Below, in pieces: positions 1-6,039 of a stretch of 23,720 nucleotides of DNA (positions are counted from its first letter, which is position 1; the number at the start of each line of letters is the position of its first letter). A model generated the notes under the pieces. It worked only from the letters and a program-made list of their open reading frames with translations, did no database searches and was not told the DNA's origin. Source of the stretch: a virus. Position numbers and translations under genes: made by a program. The stretch lies in the IMG/VR virus record IMGVR_UViG_3300031884_001575, positions 1 to 23,720 of that record. One strand, written 5' to 3'.

Positions 1-2
1 TC

Positions 3-659
3 CGTTTTGTTCGAATCGATTCAGATCTGCCTTGGTTCAACACGCAAACCAGTGACACAGCTTCTGACGATGACCTCTCCGCCGTAAGCATTCCTGATCA
101 CCTGCTGCCAAACCTGCAGCGCATTGAGTTCGCCTTCCGCCCGGACAAACACCAGCTCTGGTTTGTCAGCCATGACCGCAAAGACAATATGGGACCGCAA
201 GCACTTGAGAAATTTTTCCAGGCGCTCTTTGACAAGGTATATCTCGCTGGTAAGTCTTCAGAGGTAGAGGTCACTGCGCTGCCCGATGTTGAAAGCCTGG
301 AACAGATGCTCAAGCTCCCGAAGCTTGACAGACTAACCATCCATCTCAAGCGCCCAAATGCCGATGATTTTGATGAAATCGAAGCGAGGTTGCTGAAGAA
401 GCTAGAAATCCAAAATGCTCGGCAGCAGGAAACCATCTTGATTGCCAAGAGCGGGGAAACAATTACGCCAGACGCTGATACTTTGGCGCTTGCCTCGGTA
501 GCAGCCAGGAATGGAAGTGTTTCCGTGGTCGGCAAGAACGCCAACGGCATGCGCGTGGAAGAATCCACCCAGAAGCGGCCATTGCAGATTTCCGCTTTGG
601 TGGACTCGGAGGTGGAAACCTCTCTGGACGTCCTTAAACGCATGATGTTTAGCCGCTAG
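3..659 (+). CDS. DUF4747-like protein, 3' part only
   Basis: The reading frame is open from base 3 to the TAG at 657-659, so the true start lies before the window; the internal Met codon at 189 is unlikely to be the start because the upstream codons also look coding. The visible part is about 218 residues. The pattern of a 'PDKHQLWFVS' strand, a 'LTIHLKRPNADDFDEIEARLL' helix region, 'NARQQETI' and a late 'NGMRVEEST' block matches my memory of the DUF4747 family, whose biochemical role I do not know. There are no membrane segments. The membrane-protein gene that follows starts within 20 bases, so the two are probably co-transcribed. The family call is by recognition only. Confidence 0.6.
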   Translation, partial: RFVRIDSDLPWFNTQTSDTASDDDLSAVSIPDHLLPNLQRIEFAFRPDKHQLWFVSHDRKDNMGPQALEKFFQALFDKVYLAGKSSEVEVTALPDVESLEQMLKLPKLDRLTIHLKRPNADDFDEIEARLLKKLEIQNARQQETILIAKSGETITPDADTLALASVAARNGSVSVVGKNANGMRVEESTQKRPLQISALVDSEVETSLDVLKRMMFSR

Positions 660-676
660 CGTTGTACCATCACGCC

Positions 677-1243
677 ATGTACAAGGGTGTGGCCAATATC
701 TTTGCTAAGTACTGGCAGGCATACGGTGGACTGCGGGCGCTCCTATGCTCGCCTTATCTGCACATTGCCGTATTGGTACTACTTCCGTTGACGTATCACA
801 CCTGGTCAAAGTGCGACTGGTGGAATGACCCAATGGCAGCATTGCCCAACCTTCTGGGCTTTACGCTGGCCGGGCTTGCTATGTCGATTGGATTTGGTGA
901 TGACAAATTTCGGGCACTACTTGCCGAGCCTGGTGTTGATCTCTCGAAACCCTCTGACTATGTGGTTATGAGCTCCACATTCGTCCACTTCATCGTGATT
1001 CAGCTTTTCGCGTTGGTCTATTCGGTAGCTGCAAAGGGGTTGTGGTTCTACGCTGAATGGGTGGACCCCATTCGCGATGTGCTACCGGTCCTGAATCAGA
1101 TTGCTGGTGGTATTGGGTATGGTCTTTTTTTGTATGCCCTCATGTCAGTCTTGGCAGCTACCATGGCTGTATTTCGTATCGCATCAATGTATGAGGCTTA
1201 CCAGCGCCACTTGGCCAATCAGCCCAAAACAGACTCAAAATAA
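677..1243 (+). CDS. Four-helix membrane protein, unknown function
   Basis: This is a 188-residue protein if the ATG at 677 is used; a TTG at 662 would add five residues, and neither start has a clear ribosome binding site. Hydrophobic stretches near residues 25-43, 54-72, 101-121 and 145-168 suggest four membrane helices, with an acidic 'GFGDDKFRALLAEPG' loop between helices 2 and 3 and a hydrophilic C-terminus. The gene begins 17 bases after the DUF4747-like gene and probably shares its transcript. I do not recognise the family. A soluble partner next to a small multi-pass protein resembles some two-gene abortive-infection systems, but that is inference from layout alone. Confidence 0.65.
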   Translation: MYKGVANIFAKYWQAYGGLRALLCSPYLHIAVLVLLPLTYHTWSKCDWWNDPMAALPNLLGFTLAGLAMSIGFGDDKFRALLAEPGVDLSKPSDYVVMSSTFVHFIVIQLFALVYSVAAKGLWFYAEWVDPIRDVLPVLNQIAGGIGYGLFLYALMSVLAATMAVFRIASMYEAYQRHLANQPKTDSK

Positions 1244-1415
1244 CTAGATTGATGCGGAGATTGATTGTCGCACTGCACCCCGCGCCCGTGCCCAGCCACT
1301 AGGCAATGCATGCAGACCGGGGTAACGCTTGGCAGTCATAGGTTGGCCAAATTCACCCATTTGGGGGAGGGCTCCGTAGTGCTCCTGATGTTACTGTCAC
1401 ACCCTACAACAGGGA

Positions 1416-1689
1416 GTGAATGTGGCCAGAAGAGGTAAAACCAGTCCACTGGAAGACGTGTTCGAGTTGGTGTGATGTTCCCATGGTGGGTGGGTGTGGT
1501 GGCCGCCATCGGCCTTTACATCGGTCTCCATGCTTATGCGAGCCAGGTCGGCGGGCCCATCACCCCAGGCGCGCAGTTGGGGGCATCGGTGTCGCAAGCC
1601 ATCTTTCGGACCGTCGCCAGCATCTTCCAATACATCCTGCCGGCGATCTGCCTGGCGGCCGCTGCGGCATCGGCTTGGAAGACATCGCA
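1416..1689 (+). pseudogene. Restriction-endonuclease-like gene, N-terminal fragment with frameshift
   Basis: A GTG at 1416 begins a frame reading 'VNVARRGKTSPLEDVFELV' and then a TGA at 1473. The continuation is in another frame from about 1472: 'MFPWWVGVVAAIGLYIGLHAY', followed by two hydrophobic stretches that end near 'AAASAWK'. Read together these resemble the N-terminus (charged leader, PWWVGV and two membrane helices) of Mrr-like restriction endonucleases that carry membrane segments. A frameshift at about 1470 separates the two parts, and the endonuclease domain is absent. Homology stops near 1685, where integrase sequence begins in yet another frame. I read this as a dead fragment left by a deletion or insertion. 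Confidence 0.55.
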
Positions 1690-1992
1690 GCGCAAGACCC
1701 TGGCTCTGGCGTCACCAGCAGCAGCTCGGCCGCGTCGCTGGATGGAATGACCTTGCACGGCCTGCGCCGGTCATTCAAGAGCCTGATCGAGTGGCTAGAG
1801 GTGCCCGTTGGGGTGGTGGCACAGATTCAAGGGCACAAGCCCAGCGCGACCGCTGAAAAGCATTACACAGTGCGACCACTTGAACTGCTGGCGCTGCACC
1901 ATAAAAAGATTGAAGCGTGGATGCTGGAGCAGGCCGGGATTGTGTTCGACGCCAAAGCCACGCCCGGTGCGCTGCGCGTGGTGGCTGGATAG
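1690..1992 (+). pseudogene. Tyrosine integrase, C-terminal fragment
   Basis: The frame ending at the TAG at 1990-1992 encodes the end of a phage-type tyrosine recombinase. From the Met at 1747 it reads 'MTLHGLRRSF' (the His-x-x-Arg box), then 'QIQGHKP' (second His) and 'EKHYTVRPLELL' (candidate nucleophilic Tyr), then a C-terminal helix 'IEAWMLEQAG'. The first catalytic Arg, the core-binding domain and the arm-binding domain are missing, so it cannot be active alone. The frame stays open upstream to 1420, but that portion is an out-of-frame reading of the endonuclease-like fragment. The 5' limit given is approximate. The scar probably records an earlier integration or an excision by deletion next to this element. 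Confidence 0.7.
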
Positions 1993-2072
1993 CGCCCTGT
2001 GGATAACTTTCACTGCGTTATGCGTCTGTCAGATGCCTATTTTTCAGGCAATGGATGAGGCTACGTAAGCCC

Positions 2073-2101
2073 TTGATTGCATTGAATAATTCCTCTATGA
2101 T
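2073..2101 (+). promoter_or_regulatory. Sigma70-type promoter upstream of the Cro-like gene
   Basis: TTGATT at 2073-2078 and TATGAT at 2096-2101 are separated by exactly 17 bases, a good match to the sigma70 consensus. The predicted start near 2108 gives a leader of about 118 bases before the HTH gene at 2226. Surrounding DNA is A+T rich (2070-2215). A second possible -10 (TACAAT, about 2191-2196) has a poorer -35. This is sequence-based only. Confidence 0.55.
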
Positions 2102-2225
2102 TACAAAGTTATCCTTTTTATCTACTTTATACAACGGGCGTTATGTTAAGTTATGAGTACGAAACTGCATTGTACGTAATCAGAAAGGAATACAATCTCA
2201 GCCTGTACCGACCGATGGACAACAC

Positions 2226-2447
2226 ATGACACCTGAAGAATTTACAAGCGCCCTGGCCGCGCTGGGCTGGAAGCAATCGGACTTTTGCCGCAAGTCCGGA
2301 GTTACCAAGCAAACGCCCTCACGCTGGGCAAACGGTCAATCCCCCATCCCGCTTTGGGTGGGTGCCTACCTTGGAGCCATGCAAGACATGGCCGCCCTGC
2401 ACGCAAAATACATCGCGCCAGCCAAGGATGGCAGTGCCAAAGCGTAA
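2226..2447 (+). CDS. Small Cro/XRE-like HTH regulator
   Basis: The product has 73 residues and is almost entirely one helix-turn-helix domain: 'FTSALAALGWKQSDFCRKSGVTKQTPSRWANGQ' carries the helix, turn and recognition helix of the XRE/Cro class, followed by 'PIPLWVGAYLGAMQDMAALH'. Such single-domain proteins act as repressors or Cro-like switches in phages and genomic islands. The ATG at 2226 has no strong Shine-Dalgarno sequence. The next small gene overlaps its 3' end. It is probably expressed from the promoter at 2073-2101, and the A+T-rich 120-base leader is where an operator would be expected, although I see no clear dyad. Function as a regulator of this element is inference from the fold and position. 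Confidence 0.8.
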   Translation: MTPEEFTSALAALGWKQSDFCRKSGVTKQTPSRWANGQSPIPLWVGAYLGAMQDMAALHAKYIAPAKDGSAKA

Positions 2448-2682
2448 AGGAAACAGCGAGCTGCGCGCATTGATTGCCGAGGCGTATCAGGTCATAGGCG
2501 TGCTGGCGCAGGACGCCGGACGCTTTGATGATGTTTGGGTAATCAAGGCCATGGACAACCTTGCAGCCGGGCGCCTGATGCATTCGGACGTGCTGCCATT
2601 CCCATGCAAGAGAAGCGACGGCGCGCAACCAGTGGCAAACCATGGCTTTGCAGACATGGCACAGTGCGACCCTGCCAAATAG
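2428..2682 (+). CDS. Small unknown phage-type protein
   Basis: This is an 84-residue frame from the ATG at 2428 (GTG at 2434 is an alternative), overlapping the end of the HTH gene by 20 bases, which suggests translational coupling. It begins with a basic patch, 'MAVPKRKGN', and then 'ELRALIAEAYQVIGVLAQDAG', a likely amphipathic helix. I do not recognise the family and see no catalytic motif or membrane segment. Its tail ends 40 bases before the convergent brnA gene. Because it sits directly behind a repressor-like gene, a partner or accessory early role is possible but unsupported. Confidence 0.6.
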   Translation: MAVPKRKGNSELRALIAEAYQVIGVLAQDAGRFDDVWVIKAMDNLAAGRLMHSDVLPFPCKRSDGAQPVANHGFADMAQCDPAK

Positions 2683-2722
2683 AGGCACCGTGAAGCCCTG
2701 CCCGCCGACCCGGCGAGTAGTG

Positions 2723-2989
2723 CTACACCTTACCGGTGGCCACTGCCTGGCGCAAAAGTGCATTTACCTTTGTTTGCCAACCCTGGCCCATGGCTCGTAG
2801 TGCCACCAGAACATCGGCATCCACGCGCATGGTCACGGTCTCCTTGGGGTGAGCCACGCGGGGCCGTCCCATGGGCTTCTTGGGCAGCAATGCCACCAGT
2901 TCAGGCGGCAGCGCCTCGCGGGCCGGCCGTGCCTTATCAAACCACTCTTGGCTCAGTTCTGGGGGGTCAAGCTGTACGGTTTTTTTCAT
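2723..2989 (-). CDS. brnA: BrnA antitoxin
   Basis: The 88-residue protein starts at the ATG complementary to 2987-2989, preceded by GGAGAAACGTT, a good ribosome binding site; a longer in-frame extension to 3145 lies inside brnT and is rejected. The C-terminal half, with 'VTMRVDADVLVALRAMGQGWQTKVNALLRQAVA', is the ribbon-helix-helix-type DNA-binding region of the BrnA family. The N-terminal half (residues 1-45, acidic and Pro-rich) would neutralise the toxin. BrnA normally binds BrnT and represses their shared promoter. The start lies 23 bases inside the end of brnT, in the usual toxin-first order of brnTA operons. High confidence from motif plus partner. Confidence 0.88.
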   Translation of the reverse strand: MKKTVQLDPPELSQEWFDKARPAREALPPELVALLPKKPMGRPRVAHPKETVTMRVDADVLVALRAMGQGWQTKVNALLRQAVATGKV

Positions 2990-3242
2990 AACGTTTCTCC
3001 TCTCGTGGATTCGCCTTGCGAAAACTGATAACCCGGATGCCGCCCTGAATGGCCGCGAACACCACCACGTGCAACCGTTCACCGATAGGCCCCACCGCTT
3101 CAAAACGGCGCTCAGGGTAGGCCTTGCGCGTGTCCTCGACCACAATGGCGGTATCCCAATCGAAGCCGTTCACCAAGGCAAAAGGCAACTGACGTTCGTC
3201 GGCATTCTTCTGGGACTTGATAGGGTCGAACTCGATACGCAT
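2967..3242 (-). CDS. brnT: BrnT toxin, ribonuclease family
   Basis: The protein has 91 residues, typical for BrnT. It shows the opening 'IEFDPIKSQKNADERQLPF', the middle 'YPERRFEAVGPIGERLHVVVF' and the end 'IRVISFRKANPREEKRYE', the conserved landmarks of this RelE-like RNase fold. Known members cleave RNA and are neutralised by BrnA. The start at 3242 lies only five bases after a TACAAT -10 box, so the message may be leaderless. It is transcribed away from the antisense-RNA leader, with promoters whose -35 boxes are 7 bases apart. A stabilising or anti-phage role for the element is inference. Confidence 0.88.
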   Translation of the reverse strand: MRIEFDPIKSQKNADERQLPFALVNGFDWDTAIVVEDTRKAYPERRFEAVGPIGERLHVVVFAAIQGGIRVISFRKANPREEKRYEKNRTA

Positions 3243-3247
3243 GACTT

Positions 3248-3276
3248 ATTGTATTTGCGCTAAGTGGACGTTGCAA
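3248..3276 (-). promoter_or_regulatory. brnTA promoter
   Basis: On the minus strand TTGCAA (3276-3271) and TACAAT (3253-3248) are 17 bases apart, a near-consensus sigma70 promoter. The -10 ends five bases before the brnT ATG, so transcription should begin close to the start codon itself. An inverted repeat GTATTTGC (3251-3258) / GCAAATAC (3286-3293) spans both this promoter and the start of the divergent one, and a direct repeat TTGCAAAT occurs at 3271-3278 and 3284-3291. These are candidate binding sites for the BrnT-BrnA complex. Confidence 0.7.
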
Positions 3277-3283
3277 ATTGTTT

Positions 3284-3312
3284 TTGCAAATACGTTTAGT
3301 TGGTGCTACAGT
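3284..3312 (+). promoter_or_regulatory. Divergent promoter for the leader RNA and early operon
   Basis: TTGCAA (3284-3289) and TACAGT (3307-3312) have a 17-base spacer. The -35 box is one arm of the direct repeat TTGCAAAT shared with the brnTA promoter, so a protein bound there could affect both directions. Predicted transcription starts near 3319, immediately before the GCC-GAAA-GGC hairpin that opens the structured leader. Confidence 0.6.
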
Positions 3313-3318
3313 AGCGTC

Positions 3319-3487
3319 AAGCCGAAAGGCCCGGTGCTATCAACACCAAACAGTTAGCGGCAGACCTCCCCGTAAGTGAGGTTTTTTCACGTCCTGAATT
3401 TCTGGTTTTGGGTGTGGGGAGGGCCTACCCGCGAGGATGGCCGCACGTCTAACTGCGTGTTGATATACCCCACATCCATCCTGCTGG
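3319..3487 (+). ncRNA. C4/CI-like antisense RNA leader
   Basis: The leader starts with a GNRA-capped hairpin (GCC GAAA GGC, 3321-3330). Two short elements follow, TATCAACAC (3338-3346) and CAGTTAG (3351-3357). They are exactly complementary to GTGTTGATA (3457-3465) and CTAACTG (3449-3455). The same pair occurs again before the next gene: TATCAA (3490-3495) and CAGTTAG (3519-3525), the latter overlapping the TAGGAG ribosome binding site. Further stems are TGTGGGG/CCCCACA (3413-3419/3468-3474) and AGGATGG/CCATCCT (3434-3440/3476-3482). In phages P1/P7 (C4) and P4 (CI), a short RNA from the same transcript pairs with such sites to block translation or cause termination. Ends are approximate; the class assignment is from architecture. 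Confidence 0.62.
3363..3387 (+). terminator. Short hairpin followed by six T, possible conditional terminator
   Basis: GACCTC (3363-3368) can pair with GAGGTT (3378-3383) over a nine-base loop, and the run of T spans 3382-3387. It lies inside the structured leader between the upstream sites and the antisense element, where a premature terminator would fit the P4 CI style of control. The stem is only five or six pairs, so the strength is doubtful. Confidence 0.4.
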
Positions 3488-3536
3488 CCTATCAAGTCAA
3501 ACGGGTGGTTTTGAGTCTCAGTTAGGAGCCAATTCC

Positions 3537-3986
3537 ATGACCACGGTCACATCACCCACGCCCACCACGGGCATTCCCCCACACCCTGTTTCCAACATCC
3601 ATGCGGCTTCCGAGCCGAAAAAGGCTGATTTACCCAACACCACTGCGCCCAAAGCGGCAACCCCACGCGCAACAAGCGCAATCGAAACAGCCTTGCGCGC
3701 CATCCTGTCCGAGGTCACACCCGGATACCGGCCGTTCTTCAGCTCCGACAGCTACCTGCCGGCCCACCTGGTGGACGCCGCACGGGCCGCGCTCGCTGGC
3801 AACAGCACGGAAGCCCACCAACAGGCTCACAACGCATTGAGCACCGCAGCTTGGCACATTGCACGCGGCGAGGCACCGCAGGCCCTGGCAAGGCTGCGCA
3901 GAGCCCGCAGCCACATCATGGCCAGCATGGAAGCCCCCGGCACGCCGAAGCAAACAGGCGATTGCATGGAGGTGGCCCATGTCTGA
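3537..3986 (+). CDS. First gene of the early operon, unknown phage protein
   Basis: The protein has 149 residues. The ATG at 3537 has a TAGGAG ribosome binding site eight bases upstream, and that site overlaps the CAGTTAG target of the antisense leader. The N-terminal third is Pro/Thr/Ala-rich and low in structure ('PHPVSNIHAASEPKKADLPN'). The C-terminal part is predicted to be helical, with 'LPAHLVDAARAALAG' and 'ARLRRARSHIMASME'. I do not recognise a catalytic domain. Bases 3573-3650 align without gaps to 19676-19753 (about 60 of 78 identical) in the same frame. By analogy with P1 ant and P4 operons, it would be the first protein released when the leader RNA is relieved; this is inference. 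Confidence 0.7.
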   Translation: MTTVTSPTPTTGIPPHPVSNIHAASEPKKADLPNTTAPKAATPRATSAIETALRAILSEVTPGYRPFFSSDSYLPAHLVDAARAALAGNSTEAHQQAHNALSTAAWHIARGEAPQALARLRRARSHIMASMEAPGTPKQTGDCMEVAHV

Positions 3987-4245
3987 AGCACTGACCATTG
4001 AAATCGGCACGGGCGTTACCGTCCACTTTGCCACTGCTGGCGATGCGCTGAACCATGCGCAGTACCTTGGAATTCTTCTGTCTGACCTGCTGGAAGTGCT
4101 GACGGCAACCGACGCTGACTACGAGGTCATGCAGTCAGCATTGATGATCGCGCGGGACATGGCGACGAAAATCAGGCGTGCGGTCGACTGCGTCGATAGC
4201 GCGAAGTCGGCCAGTCGCAAGATTGCGGAGGTGACCCATGGCTGA
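3979..4245 (+). CDS. Small unknown phage protein
   Basis: The 88-residue protein starts at the ATG at 3979, overlapping the previous gene by eight bases, with GGAGGTGGCC just upstream as ribosome binding site. It is mostly helical, acidic in the middle ('LTATDADYEVMQSALMIARDMATKIRRAVD') and has no motif I recognise. Overlaps on both sides (the next gene starts at 4238) show it is one cistron of a tightly packed early operon. Confidence 0.7.
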   Translation: MSEALTIEIGTGVTVHFATAGDALNHAQYLGILLSDLLEVLTATDADYEVMQSALMIARDMATKIRRAVDCVDSAKSASRKIAEVTHG

Positions 4246-4798
4246 TACCACCGCCAGCACTGCGCTGCGCCTCGTCCCTGCACCTGTCACCACCACCGAA
4301 GTAGTTGTTGAGCATCCGTTCACAGTCTGCATTCGCCCTCATGGCTGTGACTTCGCTGAGTACCAAGGTTCACGGGCACAGCTCGAAGCTGAGGGCGTCA
4401 TTCCTGCAGGGACTGAATGGCCAGAAGGCCAGCAGTCCGTTAGCTGGGAGCAGGGCCTGCTCTCGTTCTCTTTGAAGCGCACCCGTCCAGAAGGCATGAA
4501 GGGTCCCATGAAGCTCTGGATTGCTGGCGACTACTGGAACCTGCGCTGGGAACGCAAAGTTATGCCAGGTCGTGCCGCACGGGCAATTGCGGAGAAGTCG
4601 ATGGAGTTGGCGAAAGTAATTTACGACGAGTCCCCCGAAGGTCGGCGCGCCTATAGCGCCCGCTTCGAGCTTTACTGGGCAGCCTATAAAGACAAGGCAT
4701 TTCAAGCCTTCAAGAACACCATCATCCCCGAACGCAAGAAGCCTGGCCGCCCCGCCAAGTCCAACACCCCCGAACAATCCCAGGGAGCATCAAAATGA
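4238..4798 (+). CDS. Unknown phage protein, 186 residues
   Basis: The ATG at 4238 overlaps the previous stop by eight bases and has a GGAGGTG ribosome binding site. The protein has a beta-rich N-terminal half (residues about 20-110, containing 'FTVCIRPHGCDFAEYQG' and 'LWIAGDYWNLRWERK'), then helices to residue 165. It ends in a basic tail, 'ERKKPGRPAKSNTPE', which includes a GRPAK AT-hook-like sequence. That tail suggests contact with nucleic acid, but no family is recognised. It overlaps the following gene by ATGA. Confidence 0.7.
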   Translation: MADTTASTALRLVPAPVTTTEVVVEHPFTVCIRPHGCDFAEYQGSRAQLEAEGVIPAGTEWPEGQQSVSWEQGLLSFSLKRTRPEGMKGPMKLWIAGDYWNLRWERKVMPGRAARAIAEKSMELAKVIYDESPEGRRAYSARFELYWAAYKDKAFQAFKNTIIPERKKPGRPAKSNTPEQSQGASK

Positions 4799-5130
4799 CC
4801 GAGCGTGTGGACATGTGCCCCGCTGACGGCGCTTTCACCTGCAACGGCGAGGGCCTGGCGATGACCGGCCGAGGACATGCTCGGATGTATTCAGCATTGG
4901 ACGGTATCCAAACGCTCACGGCGCTACTGGTACGGCGTGAGCTGGATAGGGACTACGAAGGCGCGGACATGAGCCAAAGCACGGCCCTGGGCCTGCTTAA
5001 CGCCATGGGGTGCTGTGCGGAGCTGGCGCACAACCTGCTGAATGGTGACGGCTGCCAATCCCGAGCCATTCGCACCAGCGCCCCCGATTACGCGGAGCTG
5101 GCGCGCCTGGTGCTGGGCAGGCCGGGCTGA
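4795..5130 (+). CDS. Small unknown phage protein with several Cys
   Basis: The 111-residue product starts at an ATGA overlap with the previous gene and has a GGGAGCA upstream site. It contains 'MCPADGAFTCNGEG' near the N-terminus and 'MGCCAELAHNLLNGDGC' later, so five Cys in total, but not in a regular zinc-binding spacing. The middle is helical. I do not recognise it. It directly precedes the initiator-like gene with a four-base gap and is probably co-translated with it. Confidence 0.65.
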   Translation: MTERVDMCPADGAFTCNGEGLAMTGRGHARMYSALDGIQTLTALLVRRELDRDYEGADMSQSTALGLLNAMGCCAELAHNLLNGDGCQSRAIRTSAPDYAELARLVLGRPG

Positions 5131-5134
5131 CGCC

Positions 5135-5935
5135 ATGGCAAACGGACGCAACCCAAAGCGCCGGGGCCGCGACGAAACACGCGACTCTGGCGGGTTCGTT
5201 GCGTTGCCGTGGTCAGTGCTGGACTGTCCGGCCTACGCCCAGTTGTCCCACCCGGCCCGGTCACTGCTGCTGGAGTTCGCGCGCCAGTACGTGCGGGACA
5301 ACAACGGCCGGCTGCTGGCGTCTTATGCCTACCTGCTGCCGCGCGGATGGTGTAGCAAGGACGTTATCACCCGAGCCAAGCGGGAGCTGATCGCGGCAGG
5401 CTTTGTTCATGAAACCGTGATGGGGCACAGGCCGAACAAGGCCGCTTGGTATGCGGTGACCTGGCGCACCTTGGACAAGATCCCCGGCTACGACTTCGGG
5501 GCCGCTGAGGCATTCCAACGCGGGGCATATCGGCAGGGGGTGCCAATCGCCCGTGCTGCTGCTGGACCGGCTGGCGGTATGGGTCGTGCGCCTCTTGGCC
5601 CGTATCACGGGCAAGACAAAAACACAACCCTTAGCCCGTCTCACGGGCCAAGGGGCTCCATTACTGGCCCGTCTGACGGGCTAGAGGGTGCGACCATTGG
5701 CCCGGGAGACGGGCCAATAGAGGCTACTTTTTGCACCTTCCTTAGCCCGTCAGACGGGCACCATCTAGATAACCATCTACTGCACGTTGAATTGGAGGTG
5801 CCCGCAAGCAAGGTAACCGGTACTGCGAATGTCGGGATTCCGATTACGGCAAGGCAGCGGGACAACGCCGCCGGAGTAAGCCGACCTGACGATGCGAGTC
5901 GGGCTGGCGCCGCGTGCGCTAGCATGAGTATTTGA
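5135..5935 (+). CDS. Winged-helix replication-initiator-like protein 1, with internal iterons
   Basis: The 266-residue protein starts at the ATG at 5135. Residues 20-115 look like a winged-helix domain: 'LSHPARSLLLEFARQYV', 'NGRLLASYAYLLPRG', 'SKDVITRAKRELIAAGFV' and a beta wing ending in 'AAWYAVTWRTLD'. The same plan is found in phage replication proteins of the lambda O or RepA-like helix-turn-helix type. From residue about 150 the protein becomes low-complexity (repeated 'SPSDGP'), because this DNA holds five palindromic repeats. Lambda O likewise carries its origin iterons inside the gene, so this is a good candidate for origin plus origin-binding protein. The role is inferred, and the second such gene at 10922 shares the N-terminal plan. 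Confidence 0.68.
   Translation: MANGRNPKRRGRDETRDSGGFVALPWSVLDCPAYAQLSHPARSLLLEFARQYVRDNNGRLLASYAYLLPRGWCSKDVITRAKRELIAAGFVHETVMGHRPNKAAWYAVTWRTLDKIPGYDFGAAEAFQRGAYRQGVPIARAAAGPAGGMGRAPLGPYHGQDKNTTLSPSHGPRGSITGPSDGLEGATIGPGDGPIEATFCTFLSPSDGHHLDNHLLHVELEVPASKVTGTANVGIPITARQRDNAAGVSRPDDASRAGAACASMSI
5598..5759 (+). repeat. Iteron array 1: five 15-bp palindromes inside the initiator-like gene
   Basis: The repeats have the form GCCCG-(5 bases)-CGGGC and lie at 5598-5612, 5634-5648, 5667-5681, 5700-5714 and 5745-5759. Start-to-start distances are 36, 33, 33 and 45 bases. Centres vary (TATCA, TCTCA, TCTGA, GGAGA, TCAGA), while the arms are constant, and flanks tend to be TT(A/G) before and (C/T)A after. 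A constant arm with a variable centre points to a dimeric protein binding site. The array is the best candidate for a replication origin or operator in this half of the element. Confidence 0.75.
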
Positions 5936-6039
5936 TAAATGGTTTTGCCACCAGCTAGTTCCGCTTCGAAACCGGGACGAAAAGCCAAGCCCCCGCTGGC
6001 CTGCTGGTGGTTCCTTATGCGGGGATGCACGGGGGTGCA

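Noticed and set aside
1347-1364. Hairpin CCAAAT-TCACCC-ATTTGG as terminator of the membrane-protein gene
   Set aside because: Six pairs, over 100 bases downstream, and followed by G rather than T; chance occurrence is likely.
1420-1689. Reading the whole frame 1420-1992 as one intact integrase-like gene
   Set aside because: The first 90 codons are an out-of-frame reading of the restriction-endonuclease-like fragment; only the last third has integrase motifs.
2990-3145. Longer N-terminal version of BrnA starting at 3145
   Set aside because: It would lie inside brnT in another frame and has no BrnA similarity; the ATG at 2989 has a good ribosome binding site.
5598-5759. CRISPR array
   Set aside because: Repeat units are short palindromes inside a coding gene with no constant spacer design and no cas genes nearby; iterons fit better.
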